A DNA stretch of 58,114 nt from the IMG/VR virus record IMGVR_UViG_3300048770_000009, positions 1 through 58,114 of that record, one strand, 5' to 3'. The first letter of the stretch is position 1; each line of letters opens with the position of its first letter. Under the pieces are notes generated by a model. It was not told the origin of the DNA, made no database searches, and was given only the letters and a program-made list of their open reading frames with translations. The position numbers were made by a program, and so were the translations under genes. The DNA is from a virus. Below, in pieces: positions 30,359 through 39,441 of the stretch.

Positions 30359-31162
30359 ATGAAAAGATTAGTATTGCTTGCAGCGTTTCTGGCTCTGCCA
30401 CTGGCGCTTGCTGCCCAAACCACCAGCGCAACAGCCAGCGTGACGAGCCCGGCCAACGGCCCAGCCAACCTCGCAGGATTGCTCTACGCTGCCAACTTCG
30501 CCCACTGGACCGCCTCACCGACCCCGCAGGGCACGCGCTGGGATAATCCCGGCCAGTGCTACGGCACGTCCGGCGGCCTGGTGTTCCCGCTCTACTCCAC
30601 CAGCGCGCCCATCACCATCGTGGATCTTGGCGTTCCGAGCAACACCGAGACGGTGACGCCGACCCTGGCTAGCTATCTTGGCTCCGGCTGCTCGGTTTCT
30701 TTGCCGGCTACCCATCCCCACTCCAACTACTACCTGCAATCTGGGACGCTCGGCCTCCAGGAAGCGCTGAACTTCGCCGGCTCGGCTCACTATGTCGTGG
30801 TCCTCACTCCAGACTGGCAGACCATGGGCGGCACAACCGGGATGATTACCAGCGCCACGGCCGGGACCAACACCACGATTCTGGATGCGCGCACATCGAC
30901 GCTGGTGCCGTACTCGGGATCAACCCCAGCATCAGGCAGCACCGGAACGGGAAAGCTTGTGCTTCAGACCAACCCAACTCTAATCGGTCCCACCAGCAAC
31001 ACCATTGTCCTCACCGCCGCGGCTCCCACAGTAGCGGCCTCACAGGTCGGTTTGGGCGGCACAACCGCTGCGGCCTCGAACTGCAACACCGTCGGCACAA
31101 GTCCTGCCGCCTGCCTGGTGGTAAACATTGCCGGCACCGTTCACTACATCCCCTACCAGTGA
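30359..31162 (+). CDS. Exported protein 4, GLQEA family
   Basis: 267 residues from ATG 30359, with AAAGGAGCAACATCGCC upstream, nearly the same leader as exported protein 3. Signal peptide KRLVLLAAFLALPLALAA, then Gln. Mature part: NLAGLLYAANFAHW, one Cys, NTETVTP, GSGC, HPHSNYYLQSGTLGLQEALN, then LTPDWQTMGGTTG and ILDARTSTLVPY. Closely similar in order to exported protein 5. Function unknown. Confidence 0.76.
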   Translation: MKRLVLLAAFLALPLALAAQTTSATASVTSPANGPANLAGLLYAANFAHWTASPTPQGTRWDNPGQCYGTSGGLVFPLYSTSAPITIVDLGVPSNTETVTPTLASYLGSGCSVSLPATHPHSNYYLQSGTLGLQEALNFAGSAHYVVVLTPDWQTMGGTTGMITSATAGTNTTILDARTSTLVPYSGSTPASGSTGTGKLVLQTNPTLIGPTSNTIVLTAAAPTVAASQVGLGGTTAAASNCNTVGTSPAACLVVNIAGTVHYIPYQ

Positions 31163-31166
31163 CCCC

Positions 31167-32387
31167 ATGAAAAAACTCATTCTTTGGCTTGCGATGATCG
31201 CGTTGGGCGCAGGGCAGTTGATCTCTGCGCAGTCTCCTGGGCAACCAACCAGGAACCCTGGCAACGATGCAGGCCTGCTTTACGCCTCCACTTTCGGCCT
31301 CTGGTCAATCCCTCAAGGTAATCAAGGCCAGTTCTCGTGGTCGGCGCCCTCTTTATGCACAACGAACGCCAACGGCATCCCGCTCAACCCAGTATTTGCC
31401 GTTGGAACCCCCATCTACATCAAAGATCAGGTTCCGGCCAACTCTGAAATCGTGGTTCCTACAGCGGTGACTGTCGGAGGCTTCGGCTGCTCGATCACCG
31501 TGAACCCAGTCAATCCACACAAAACATTCACACTCACATCGGCTACTGGTGGGCTCCAAGAAGCCATCAACTACGCCCACGGCCTTCCGTATGAGATTGT
31601 TCTAACGCCGGATTGGACACGGGTGGGCGGAACAACCGGCACTATTACGGCGGCGACCGGCATTACCAACATAAGCATCCTCGATGCGCGCACAGCTTGC
31701 CTGGTTCCCTATATCTGGAATGGCGCTGTTTACACCAATCAAGGGAACTTATGCAGTGGCGGCGGTGGGTTCACTATCAACTCCTTCACCGGCTGCGCTG
31801 GATCGCTTGAACTCGGGCAGACGGTCACGAATCCCACATGCGTGGCGACGTACACCGGGGTTCCGTCGAGCGCCAACATCACCAACACTGACTCGATTGA
31901 CTCGCCACTAGTCCTAAGTTCTCCATTCACAACCGGCACCATCGTTGGCAGCTTCCACCATTCCGCGATCGCAACGACGACTGTGACACTCACGGCGACT
32001 GGAGCTTCTACGCAGACCGCAACCCAGCAGTACACATGGCAGCCGCGCATCTTTGGCGGCGTAGGGACGGCCGGGGCGACCTCAACGGTGACCGCGAGCG
32101 ACACAACCGCCGTGCTGAGCACCAGCGACGCCCTGCCGAGCGCCGGCCTGGGCGCCGAGACGGTTGGACAGACCTTCGGGCCTTACACGCCGAGTGCGCA
32201 GAACGTCTACCTGCTGCTCTTGGGAGGCAGTCACACCTTCATCGACGCCGGCACCGGCTTCCCCTTTGCCTTCAATCCCCCCATTACAGTGACATTCGTC
32301 AATGAGTTTGGCGTGACGGTGACGATGTACCTGTACCAGAGCACCAACCCGCTCTACGGAACGTACACGCCAAAGGTGGCTAGCTAA
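31167..32387 (+). CDS. Exported protein 5, GLQEA family
   Basis: 406 residues from ATG 31167. Signal peptide KKLILWLAMIALGAGQLISA, then Gln. Shares with exported protein 4 the LLYAS.F.LW start, NSEIVVP, GFGCSI, PHKTFTLTSATGGLQEAIN, LTPDWTRVGGTTGTI and ILDARTACLVPY. An additional C-terminal beta domain (about 230-406) ends in YLYQSTNPLYGTY. Tandem paralogy within a phage, with one member enlarged. Confidence 0.76.
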   Translation: MKKLILWLAMIALGAGQLISAQSPGQPTRNPGNDAGLLYASTFGLWSIPQGNQGQFSWSAPSLCTTNANGIPLNPVFAVGTPIYIKDQVPANSEIVVPTAVTVGGFGCSITVNPVNPHKTFTLTSATGGLQEAINYAHGLPYEIVLTPDWTRVGGTTGTITAATGITNISILDARTACLVPYIWNGAVYTNQGNLCSGGGGFTINSFTGCAGSLELGQTVTNPTCVATYTGVPSSANITNTDSIDSPLVLSSPFTTGTIVGSFHHSAIATTTVTLTATGASTQTATQQYTWQPRIFGGVGTAGATSTVTASDTTAVLSTSDALPSAGLGAETVGQTFGPYTPSAQNVYLLLLGGSHTFIDAGTGFPFAFNPPITVTFVNEFGVTVTMYLYQSTNPLYGTYTPKVAS

Positions 32388-32388
32388 T

Positions 32389-35300
32389 ATGAAAAATCTG
32401 TCGAAACTGTTGATTCTCGCCATTTTGGCCCCTTGCGCCCTCGCGCAGGTTCCAGCACCGCAGATCCCATTGACCGGCAACATCGGCTCGGGCGGCGTCT
32501 TCCCGAATCGCAATCCGGGAGTTATTTCATTCACATCTGACGCAAATCACACGATGGTCTATCCCGAAATGAGCGCCGGTTTTATCAAAGTGATTAGCTC
32601 GGTCTCGCTCACCGCAACACGAAGTCTTGTGGCCCCCCAGGCAGCAGGCTTCCAATTCACCATCGAGAACGCTACCACCGGAAGCCAGTCTATTCAGGTT
32701 ATCGGCGTGACTGGAACCGGTGTGACGATTACAAATGGCACCACTGTCACGGTGGTCAGCGACGGGACGAACTTCGTGCAGTCAGGAGGAATCAGCGGTG
32801 TTATTTCGATACCCGGTGGTGGCACAGGTGCGACCACGGCCTATGGCGCGGCGACAAACCTCGGGGTTCCGCAATGGACAATCGGAGTGGGCGCTCCCTC
32901 GGCGACGTGCTCGGCAATCGCAAACAATGGTACTTTCTATACGAGCAGCACATCGGAAATCTTCCAGTGTTCAAATGTGACAGGCACGTATCAGTGGAGT
33001 CAGCTTGGACCCACGCTTAACTGCGCGGCGGCATCGGTCTACAGCAACATTTTGTGCTACGGCGGCATCGCCGACTTGCAGCCATCCTTTGGATACATGA
33101 GCTTTGGCTGGTCTAGCGGGGGATATGCTGTTAACGTCACAGGCTCACTTGACGGTTACTCTTGGAATTTCACGTCTGCCGACGTGGGCAAATACATCTC
33201 ATTTAACAAAAACTCAGGAGCTTGGACGGGGGGCTTGCCTTTCGTTGCGAACTCCATCACGACCGCTAACACCGCCAAAATTGTGTCAGTTATTGACGCC
33301 ACCCATTTTACAGTGGATCGGCAGTTCCAGACCACGGACTCAGCCTATGGCATCTGGGGCACGGATAACACCCCCGCTGCCCATGCTTGTTACACAGCAG
33401 TTGTCCAGGGCAACGGCGGAACTTGTGCTTGGCTGGCGGGCCACTATATGCTTGCCACCTATGACCATGACGCTAATGGAAATGTTGTCTACGCCTATGG
33501 TGGTCTTGCTCAAGACTCAGGCGATTATCAGACTAACGCAGGTGGCTCTGGAGCGACGGTCTCTTGTACCACTGTATCCGGACATCTTAACGCTTGCACC
33601 GTAACTGGCGGGGGTACAAACTACCCCGCCTCGAATACAGAAATTCTGGATTTTGGACAGAGTGCTTCTAGCTGGCTTGGATGCCCAACTATTTACGCTG
33701 GTCCGTGCGGTGGTGAGTTCGCTACAGTTACAACTGACTCCAGCGGGCACGTGCAGAACCCTGTCACAATCGTCTATGCCGGTTTTGGTCTAACCGGCAC
33801 AGTAGCTCCAAACGTAATTCCGACTGGCGGAGACGGGGAAGCTGCAACCTGCTCGTTGACTGGCGGCACCTGCGGAACCCCGACCATCACCAATGCTGGC
33901 GGCGGACACCCAACTTCCCAAACTAATTTCCTTGCGATTCACGCTTTCAATGCTGGCGGCTCAACTTGCTCCACTGTCGGCGGCTATGCTGGAACCAACT
34001 TCGTCGGCGTGGGTACAGCCTCATCGAACTCCTCTGGCGGCATTTCCTCTGCCGTGTGGACGACCGCTCCGACAGGATGCGGCTCTGTTGCCCCAACTAT
34101 TGTCTTTGGCCCCTTCGCTTGCTGGGATTCCGGCACGTCCAAGTTTGATGCTCAGTGTACCAACCTATCCCCACTTATCCCCCCGGCTATCCCGATTCAG
34201 GTAGCTCTGGTATCAGGAGCATCTACGTTCGCCCCGACCGGGTCAGCGCTACAGGGTGCCTCCGTCTTTAGCACGTGGGATGGGGTGACTGTTGATACCC
34301 CTACTCCAGGCGTGTTGCAAACTCAATCAGCAATGTTCGGAGGACCGTATAGCCGAGAGGACGTGGGTAATCTGGAAATAGACTCTGGATTTATCGGGCT
34401 GTGGGTAACCAACAACGCCAACAAGGGAAACCAGCACGACATGGTTTTTGCAACAGGTATCGGTATCTTGAGCGCGTCCACCGATCTTGGACTGAAAGTT
34501 AGCAATCTGGAGTTTGACTCAGGCGCTCCCTACGTTAATGGTGGAACATGGAGCCACCGCTCAGACTTCCCGGCTGGCGCGGGTGGGATCAACGATTTTG
34601 AAGGTTTTGACAACATGGTAGTCGAGCCTTCGGCATATAACTCGGTGTACGCCAACCTGGACACCTGGTTTGACAAGGCTGTGTGGCACTCCGACTTTAC
34701 CGGAGACGCCGTGGATATGCCTGAGACTTGCGCTACCCCAATGGGCATTGCACAGCGTCAGACAGGACCGAGCTTTAGCACGCCGCAGGGCGCGAACGCC
34801 ATGTGCTACAAAGGCATCACGGGTTTTGGGTATCTTAATCTCGCCCGCGATAACCGCAACGCTGGAGGATCACCCCTCACCAACCTTAACGGCAAGTATT
34901 TGTACCGTCCGATCTTTTACGGGTCTCTCGGGCCGTCGCCTGTATTCAACTTCGATTGCGAAGGATGCACCACGCTCGTTTCGGACCCATACCGTGTAGA
35001 GTCTGTGCAGGAAGGCGCGATGGAGTTCTCGGGTGGCACTTGGGCGAACATCAACAAGGTGTATTGGAGCGGAAGCCCAATCTTGCAGCCCTTGTGGAAT
35101 TTCCAAGGGCTATCTACCTATGGCACTGCCGGTTCTCCAATCGGGACGGCATGGAGCGAAATCGGCGCGTCTGCCCCAGTGAACGCTCAGCCTGTGCAGA
35201 ACCTGAACATTCAGGCTCAGATTCAAAACCAATTTGGTGAAGCGATCACCTTCAACCCGGCAACTGGAATTCCCGGTGAGATTGACTTCCTGAACCAGAG

Positions 35301-37935
35301 CAACACAATTACACCTGAGTTGGGCGGTGTTATCAAGCCGAACGGGTATAACAACGATGGCTATGGACTCTACGACGGCTTTGGCAACAAGATTGTAGAC
35401 ATCCATCACAGCCAAATCAGCTTGCCTCAACAGGCGGCTGGCTCTGGGCTGCATCAGTGCTTACACACGGATGACAATGGAATTGTAACGGGCACAGGCT
35501 CCGACTGCGGCTCTGGCGGCGGCGGGGGCGTACCCAGCGTCAACGGCGTCACCACTGCAGTAACGATAGCAGCCGGGGCAGGCATAGCGGTCAGCACTGT
35601 TGGAAGCACAGTCAGCATTGCAAGCACTGGCGGCGGGGGTGGGTATGTCAGCCCACTGGCAGGAAAAACGCTTGTGGATATGGGTGACTCACGGCAGATT
35701 GTAGCGGGTAGCTGTCAAGTGGGGGCATTGAGTGAAGATGCAATCTCAGGCTGCACCATTTCAAGCCATATCGCAACATGCACAGAGGCTAACACCAACA
35801 ATCAGGTCGTGAATAATGCGCTGCTGCTCTCTACTTTTGGCGGCTCTTATACAGCACTCAACGGTTTTGTGGCGACAGTTACAGGGATGCCAGGGACCAA
35901 TCAATTCACCTTTGACGCTACATCTACAGGAGTACCCGATGGCTCGACCGGGGCAGGATATGAGTCCTGCAAATATGCGCTTCCGCAACAGCAGCGCGAT
36001 GATCCATTGTATGCTGGTGTAACCATCGTGCAAAAATCAGCAGGTGGAGATAGCGCCGCGAATGAAGCTGCCACCTTTTCCACGAATCCCAACTTTCCAA
36101 GCGTCACGCCGGGTAGCACTATCCTTGTATCACAGCTTGGGTCGCAGGATTGTCTTAGCGGCACCGCACAGGCAACCACCGAAGCAAATCTTTTCTCGTA
36201 TATGCAACAGGTTCACGCCAAGGGTTATCTCTACACGGCGGAAACACTGCTACCAGTTCCAAGCAATGTTTATGCTTCTGCAGCTGCTAACTGCACACAG
36301 ACTATCAGCACGTGGTTGAGTCAACAGTCCAAGACATCGTTGAATTCCAACCCAGCGGTTTGCACTACAGCAGGAGTAGCAGGACAACCCGGTCAGACAG
36401 CGGGAAGCAACATTTGCGGATATTATTGGAACAGTTTTGCTGATCCAGCCGCATTGTTACCCTTTTATCCTAATAGGTATTTTTTCTGTGACTATCCAGA
36501 CAACCCCGCGACCAATTGCGAAAACCTGCATCTTACCGATCCCGGAGTATCGCGGTTAGAGGCTGCAATCTCCACTGCCACCATCTCAAACACCATCCAG
36601 CCGGGTTTAGGCGACATACAGCAGGTGGTTAGCTCGGATCAGGCAGCAATGCTGAATATGAGAGTCAGCACAGTTAACAACTCTGCGGGTTCCGGACCTG
36701 TGGCATCGTTTGGGATCACTCTGCCAAACTACAATTTTCCCAGCGAGTATACCCAAGGCGGTTATTCGGCTATGCAATTTTATGCGCCGTACGTGGATCA
36801 ACTAGTAACGGATATGCCCGGTGACTCGGCGCTGTGTTTTGACAAGAATTTATTGCTTACACCTTACCTAAACGGCGATAGCGGCGATGTATGCACGGTC
36901 CACGATCCCTCTAACATACAGACAGAAATCCTAGTCTCCGGTCCGACAGCAGCCACCGCGCTGATGCCAGATGCGAACCTGTCAGCGCACAATGTTTCAA
37001 TCAACGGTGCACTGAATCTTCTAACCAATCCTGTAGACTTGGCGCTGAACAATCAGAGCCAGACGTTTAACGGCACGCAGACTGTTGTAGCTCCCGATGC
37101 TAACAACGCCGCCGCCATTTTCAGCGCGAACACAACTGGCATTTTGCAGCCAGTATTTGTGCAGGGAAGTTCGGATGGTACAGGGACTCTCCCCAATCCG
37201 GTGACGGCTGGAAATGCCATCGTTGTAAATTGCGGAAATGCTGAGGGGGGATTACCGGGTATAACAGACAATTTAGGGAACACCTACACAACAGCAGCAA
37301 GTGTAATTATAAGTCCCGCCAGTTACCACGATGTATGGTCAGCAGTTGCTTGCAATGTCAACGGTGGTACAATTACAGTTTCCTCAACGGTATCTCCATA
37401 TCCAGGTTGTGGGACTAATGGTATGAGCGTAGCTGAGTACACCAACGTGGCTGCATCATCCTCTTGTGTGGATGGTAGTGGTGTTGCAATGTTGACGACA
37501 TACAATCCACTTGGTGTCGGAATCCAATGGACAGCTACGACGCCAACCTTGACCACGACTCAACCAAACGATAGGTTGATTGCAGCGTATGCGCGTGTAG
37601 ATAGTGGTATCCCCATATACTTAGGTAAATTTGCTACGCCAGATACCTCCTCGATTTACACGTCAATGTCATCAGCCCCGGCTTATGCAGCGGGTGTGCA
37701 AAAAGGCGTATCTGTCTCCTATCCATACGACGGATATGGTGGATTGATGCTGTTTGCGCTCAAAGGTAAAGCAATCTCCGGCGCAGCAGCACCAGCGGTA
37801 CGGTCACAGGGGGATATTACTCTTAGCGACTCAGCTATCAATGGTGTGATCTGGAAAGACACGGTAGATGGAAGTTGCAGACGGTTCCAGCTAAGCGGCG
37901 GCATTCTTGTCGGCACCGAAATACCTTGTCCATAA
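32389..37935 (+). CDS. Giant exported fibre-like protein with SGNH-hydrolase module
   Basis: 1848 residues from ATG 32389. Signal peptide KNLSKLLILAILAPCALA, then Gln. N-terminal part (about 25-160) resembles a tail-fibre attachment module (SLTATRSLVAPQAAGFQFTI). The middle is a long beta-rich region, probably a beta-helix (about 200-950). A fibre-type linker follows (VNGVTTAVTIAAGAGIAVST, about 1045). An SGNH/GDSL-type domain (about 1090-1395) has MGDSR, SAGGDSA and ENLHLTDPG, matching the Ser block, a Gly block and the Asp-His block. The C terminus has a jelly-roll-like domain with ITDNLGNTYT. It is probably an esterase acting on surface polysaccharide, carried on a fibre or exported. Confidence 0.78.
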   Translation: MKNLSKLLILAILAPCALAQVPAPQIPLTGNIGSGGVFPNRNPGVISFTSDANHTMVYPEMSAGFIKVISSVSLTATRSLVAPQAAGFQFTIENATTGSQSIQVIGVTGTGVTITNGTTVTVVSDGTNFVQSGGISGVISIPGGGTGATTAYGAATNLGVPQWTIGVGAPSATCSAIANNGTFYTSSTSEIFQCSNVTGTYQWSQLGPTLNCAAASVYSNILCYGGIADLQPSFGYMSFGWSSGGYAVNVTGSLDGYSWNFTSADVGKYISFNKNSGAWTGGLPFVANSITTANTAKIVSVIDATHFTVDRQFQTTDSAYGIWGTDNTPAAHACYTAVVQGNGGTCAWLAGHYMLATYDHDANGNVVYAYGGLAQDSGDYQTNAGGSGATVSCTTVSGHLNACTVTGGGTNYPASNTEILDFGQSASSWLGCPTIYAGPCGGEFATVTTDSSGHVQNPVTIVYAGFGLTGTVAPNVIPTGGDGEAATCSLTGGTCGTPTITNAGGGHPTSQTNFLAIHAFNAGGSTCSTVGGYAGTNFVGVGTASSNSSGGISSAVWTTAPTGCGSVAPTIVFGPFACWDSGTSKFDAQCTNLSPLIPPAIPIQVALVSGASTFAPTGSALQGASVFSTWDGVTVDTPTPGVLQTQSAMFGGPYSREDVGNLEIDSGFIGLWVTNNANKGNQHDMVFATGIGILSASTDLGLKVSNLEFDSGAPYVNGGTWSHRSDFPAGAGGINDFEGFDNMVVEPSAYNSVYANLDTWFDKAVWHSDFTGDAVDMPETCATPMGIAQRQTGPSFSTPQGANAMCYKGITGFGYLNLARDNRNAGGSPLTNLNGKYLYRPIFYGSLGPSPVFNFDCEGCTTLVSDPYRVESVQEGAMEFSGGTWANINKVYWSGSPILQPLWNFQGLSTYGTAGSPIGTAWSEIGASAPVNAQPVQNLNIQAQIQNQFGEAITFNPATGIPGEIDFLNQSNTITPELGGVIKPNGYNNDGYGLYDGFGNKIVDIHHSQISLPQQAAGSGLHQCLHTDDNGIVTGTGSDCGSGGGGGVPSVNGVTTAVTIAAGAGIAVSTVGSTVSIASTGGGGGYVSPLAGKTLVDMGDSRQIVAGSCQVGALSEDAISGCTISSHIATCTEANTNNQVVNNALLLSTFGGSYTALNGFVATVTGMPGTNQFTFDATSTGVPDGSTGAGYESCKYALPQQQRDDPLYAGVTIVQKSAGGDSAANEAATFSTNPNFPSVTPGSTILVSQLGSQDCLSGTAQATTEANLFSYMQQVHAKGYLYTAETLLPVPSNVYASAAANCTQTISTWLSQQSKTSLNSNPAVCTTAGVAGQPGQTAGSNICGYYWNSFADPAALLPFYPNRYFFCDYPDNPATNCENLHLTDPGVSRLEAAISTATISNTIQPGLGDIQQVVSSDQAAMLNMRVSTVNNSAGSGPVASFGITLPNYNFPSEYTQGGYSAMQFYAPYVDQLVTDMPGDSALCFDKNLLLTPYLNGDSGDVCTVHDPSNIQTEILVSGPTAATALMPDANLSAHNVSINGALNLLTNPVDLALNNQSQTFNGTQTVVAPDANNAAAIFSANTTGILQPVFVQGSSDGTGTLPNPVTAGNAIVVNCGNAEGGLPGITDNLGNTYTTAASVIISPASYHDVWSAVACNVNGGTITVSSTVSPYPGCGTNGMSVAEYTNVAASSSCVDGSGVAMLTTYNPLGVGIQWTATTPTLTTTQPNDRLIAAYARVDSGIPIYLGKFATPDTSSIYTSMSSAPAYAAGVQKGVSVSYPYDGYGGLMLFALKGKAISGAAAPAVRSQGDITLSDSAINGVIWKDTVDGSCRRFQLSGGILVGTEIPCP

Positions 37936-37947
37936 GGAGGACAAAAA

Positions 37948-38280
37948 ATGAAAAAAGTACTTTTACTCGCGGTTCTGTTTGTGGCTGTTCTCGGCAAGGC
38001 ATCTACCCCTGCCCAAACAGCACCTGTTGCACCGCCCCTTGCAGCTTGTGCCTTTAACCATCCCGAATCTAAGCCGACAATGTTTGTGCCTCGCATCCAG
38101 AAATCCTATGGGCTGCTCACTCTCAACAGTGCTGGTGATCCTATTCTCATTCACCCGGCTAACAACACAGTTGCAGTTCCAACTTCAGTCACAACAACCC
38201 CTTGCGTTACGGGTGAGAAAAGCCTGGTCTATCTGCTGACCGTATCAGTTGCACAGCAGTTGAACACGGGCACGAAGTAA
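37948..38280 (+). CDS. Exported small protein 7
   Basis: 110 residues with a strong AAGGAGG 7 bases upstream. Signal peptide KKVLLLAVLFVAVLGKASTPA, then Gln. Mature part has two Cys and a short beta-rich domain (SYGLLTLNSAGDPILIHP, EKSLVYLLTVSV). Could be a partner or cap of the giant protein encoded 12 bases upstream. Confidence 0.73.
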   Translation: MKKVLLLAVLFVAVLGKASTPAQTAPVAPPLAACAFNHPESKPTMFVPRIQKSYGLLTLNSAGDPILIHPANNTVAVPTSVTTTPCVTGEKSLVYLLTVSVAQQLNTGTK

Positions 38281-38290
38281 GATCATAACC

Positions 38291-38339
38291 GCGCCAAACC
38301 TGGCGCACCCGGCAAGGCTCCAGTAATCGGAAAGCCGGG
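38291..38339 (+). promoter_or_regulatory. Two adjacent hairpins after the exported cassette
   Basis: GCGCCA/TGGCGC (38291-38296 and 38301-38306, 4-base loop) is followed by CCCGGC/GCCGGG (38308-38313 and 38334-38339). They fill most of the 89-base gap. No T-run; a structured leader or a weak terminator. Confidence 0.45.
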
Positions 38340-38369
38340 GTTGTAGATTTTGGGGTTCGGGGGGATGGG

Positions 38370-38894
38370 ATGCCACTCAGCGAGGACGAGAGGGATCAAA
38401 TCGTGGAAATAGTAGACGCTAGATTGGACCACCGACAGCTCGATAGTCCGCTGCCTGTGATTCAGGCGACGGTGGAGAGGATAAGGAAAGAACTCTTCAA
38501 CGGCGATGATGGGAAAACTGGCTTCATTCCTGAGGGAAGAACCTTCTTTAGCGACTGGAAAACTCGGAATGATGTAGCAGATCGGCGCAAGAAGCGGGCC
38601 GCATGGGCCACCACTACCGCAATCGCGCTCTTAGGAATCTTTGGCGCTGGCCCCGTCGCCGATGGTTGGAAAGATGTGCAGGCGCTCATGGCGCTGGCTC
38701 GGAAAGCCCCTGACATCATCAAGCTCACGGACGATTGGAAGAATTACTACTCCAGACCAGACCCAGTGCCGTTTACGATCGCGCCGCAGGACTCGCAGCC
38801 GAAGAAGCCCTCGTTCTTTGCTCCCAAGGGACGCAAGAGTGAGTTCAACACGCTGCCACCGCTGCTTTCAAACGGCGGCGATCACAGTCAGTGA
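38370..38894 (+). CDS. Single-span membrane protein
   Basis: 174 residues. A cytoplasmic-type charged start, one membrane helix (AAWATTTAIALLGIFGAG, about 76-95), and a Pro/Lys-rich tail. The weak start region has GGGGG upstream. It may take part in lysis with the two-helix protein encoded at 39438. Confidence 0.62.
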   Translation: MPLSEDERDQIVEIVDARLDHRQLDSPLPVIQATVERIRKELFNGDDGKTGFIPEGRTFFSDWKTRNDVADRRKKRAAWATTTAIALLGIFGAGPVADGWKDVQALMALARKAPDIIKLTDDWKNYYSRPDPVPFTIAPQDSQPKKPSFFAPKGRKSEFNTLPPLLSNGGDHSQ

Positions 38895-38902
38895 GGTGTA
38901 GC

Positions 38903-39211
38903 ATGAAACCGAAGAAGCAAGGATTCCCGATCAACCCTAACCCAGGACCGCCGCCGATCATCTACTGCGTCCATTGCGGCACCGCGCTCGTCAACGACAA
39001 GTGCCCGAAGGGACACGAGCAGGCGCCCAAGGGCGACGATGGCCCGGAAATCATCCACGTAGGCCCAACCGACCTCGATTGGAGTCCTTTGCCCTACAAT
39101 GAAGTGCGCATGATTCAGAGCGGTCTGATAATCCCGAACCAGCAATGCAGCCGCCGCCTCTGCCGCATGATCCGCGTACTCATGGGCGAGGCGAACCCTG
39201 ATCTGATCTGA
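38903..39211 (+). CDS. Hypothetical zinc-ribbon protein
   Basis: 102 residues from ATG 38903 with GAGG 6 bases upstream; GTG 38891 overlaps the previous stop but contains the ribosome site. YCVHCG...DKCPKGH near the N terminus is a zinc ribbon. Later LPYNEVRMIQSGL and CSRRLCRMIRVLM. Function unknown. Confidence 0.65.
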   Translation: MKPKKQGFPINPNPGPPPIIYCVHCGTALVNDKCPKGHEQAPKGDDGPEIIHVGPTDLDWSPLPYNEVRMIQSGLIIPNQQCSRRLCRMIRVLMGEANPDLI

Positions 39212-39229
39212 AAATAATCGCGCAGGGGC

Positions 39230-39260
39230 TTGACAACCTGCGGGACAAGTGACACACTTG
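39230..39260 (+). promoter_or_regulatory. Promoter, repeated motif and operator of the second RHH gene
   Basis: A perfect TTGACA (39230-39235), 17 bases, then CACACT (39253-39258), 6 bases before the ATG. CAAGTG/CACTTG (39246-39251 and 39255-39260) is a 6-bp inverted repeat overlapping the -10. Bases 39233-39250 (ACAACCTGCGGGACAAGT) recur almost unchanged upstream of the scaffold gene and of the gene at 52752. Confidence 0.6.
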
Positions 39261-39264
39261 CGTC

Positions 39265-39441
39265 ATGAGTGTCAGACCGAACATTGCGCTACCCGATGAC
39301 CTGCACCGCAGGATGAAGATGCAGGCTATCGATCAAGGTGTAACCGTGCAGGCGTACATCGTGAACTCCATCTGGAAAATCGTGCTTCACGATGAGGCTT
39401 CGGTCCACCAGCGCAAGACCGCGAAGGAGCCGACGAAATGA
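39265..39441 (+). CDS. Ribbon-helix-helix regulator 2
   Basis: 58 residues from ATG 39265, no ribosome site. IALPDDLHRRMKMQAIDQGVTVQAYIVNSI fits the RHH fold, with a short basic tail. The plan matches the first RHH gene (same -10-to-ATG distance of 6 bases, TTGACA -35, operator in the promoter). Its stop overlaps the next ATG. It may time the membrane/lysis genes that follow. Confidence 0.72.
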   Translation: MSVRPNIALPDDLHRRMKMQAIDQGVTVQAYIVNSIWKIVLHDEASVHQRKTAKEPTK

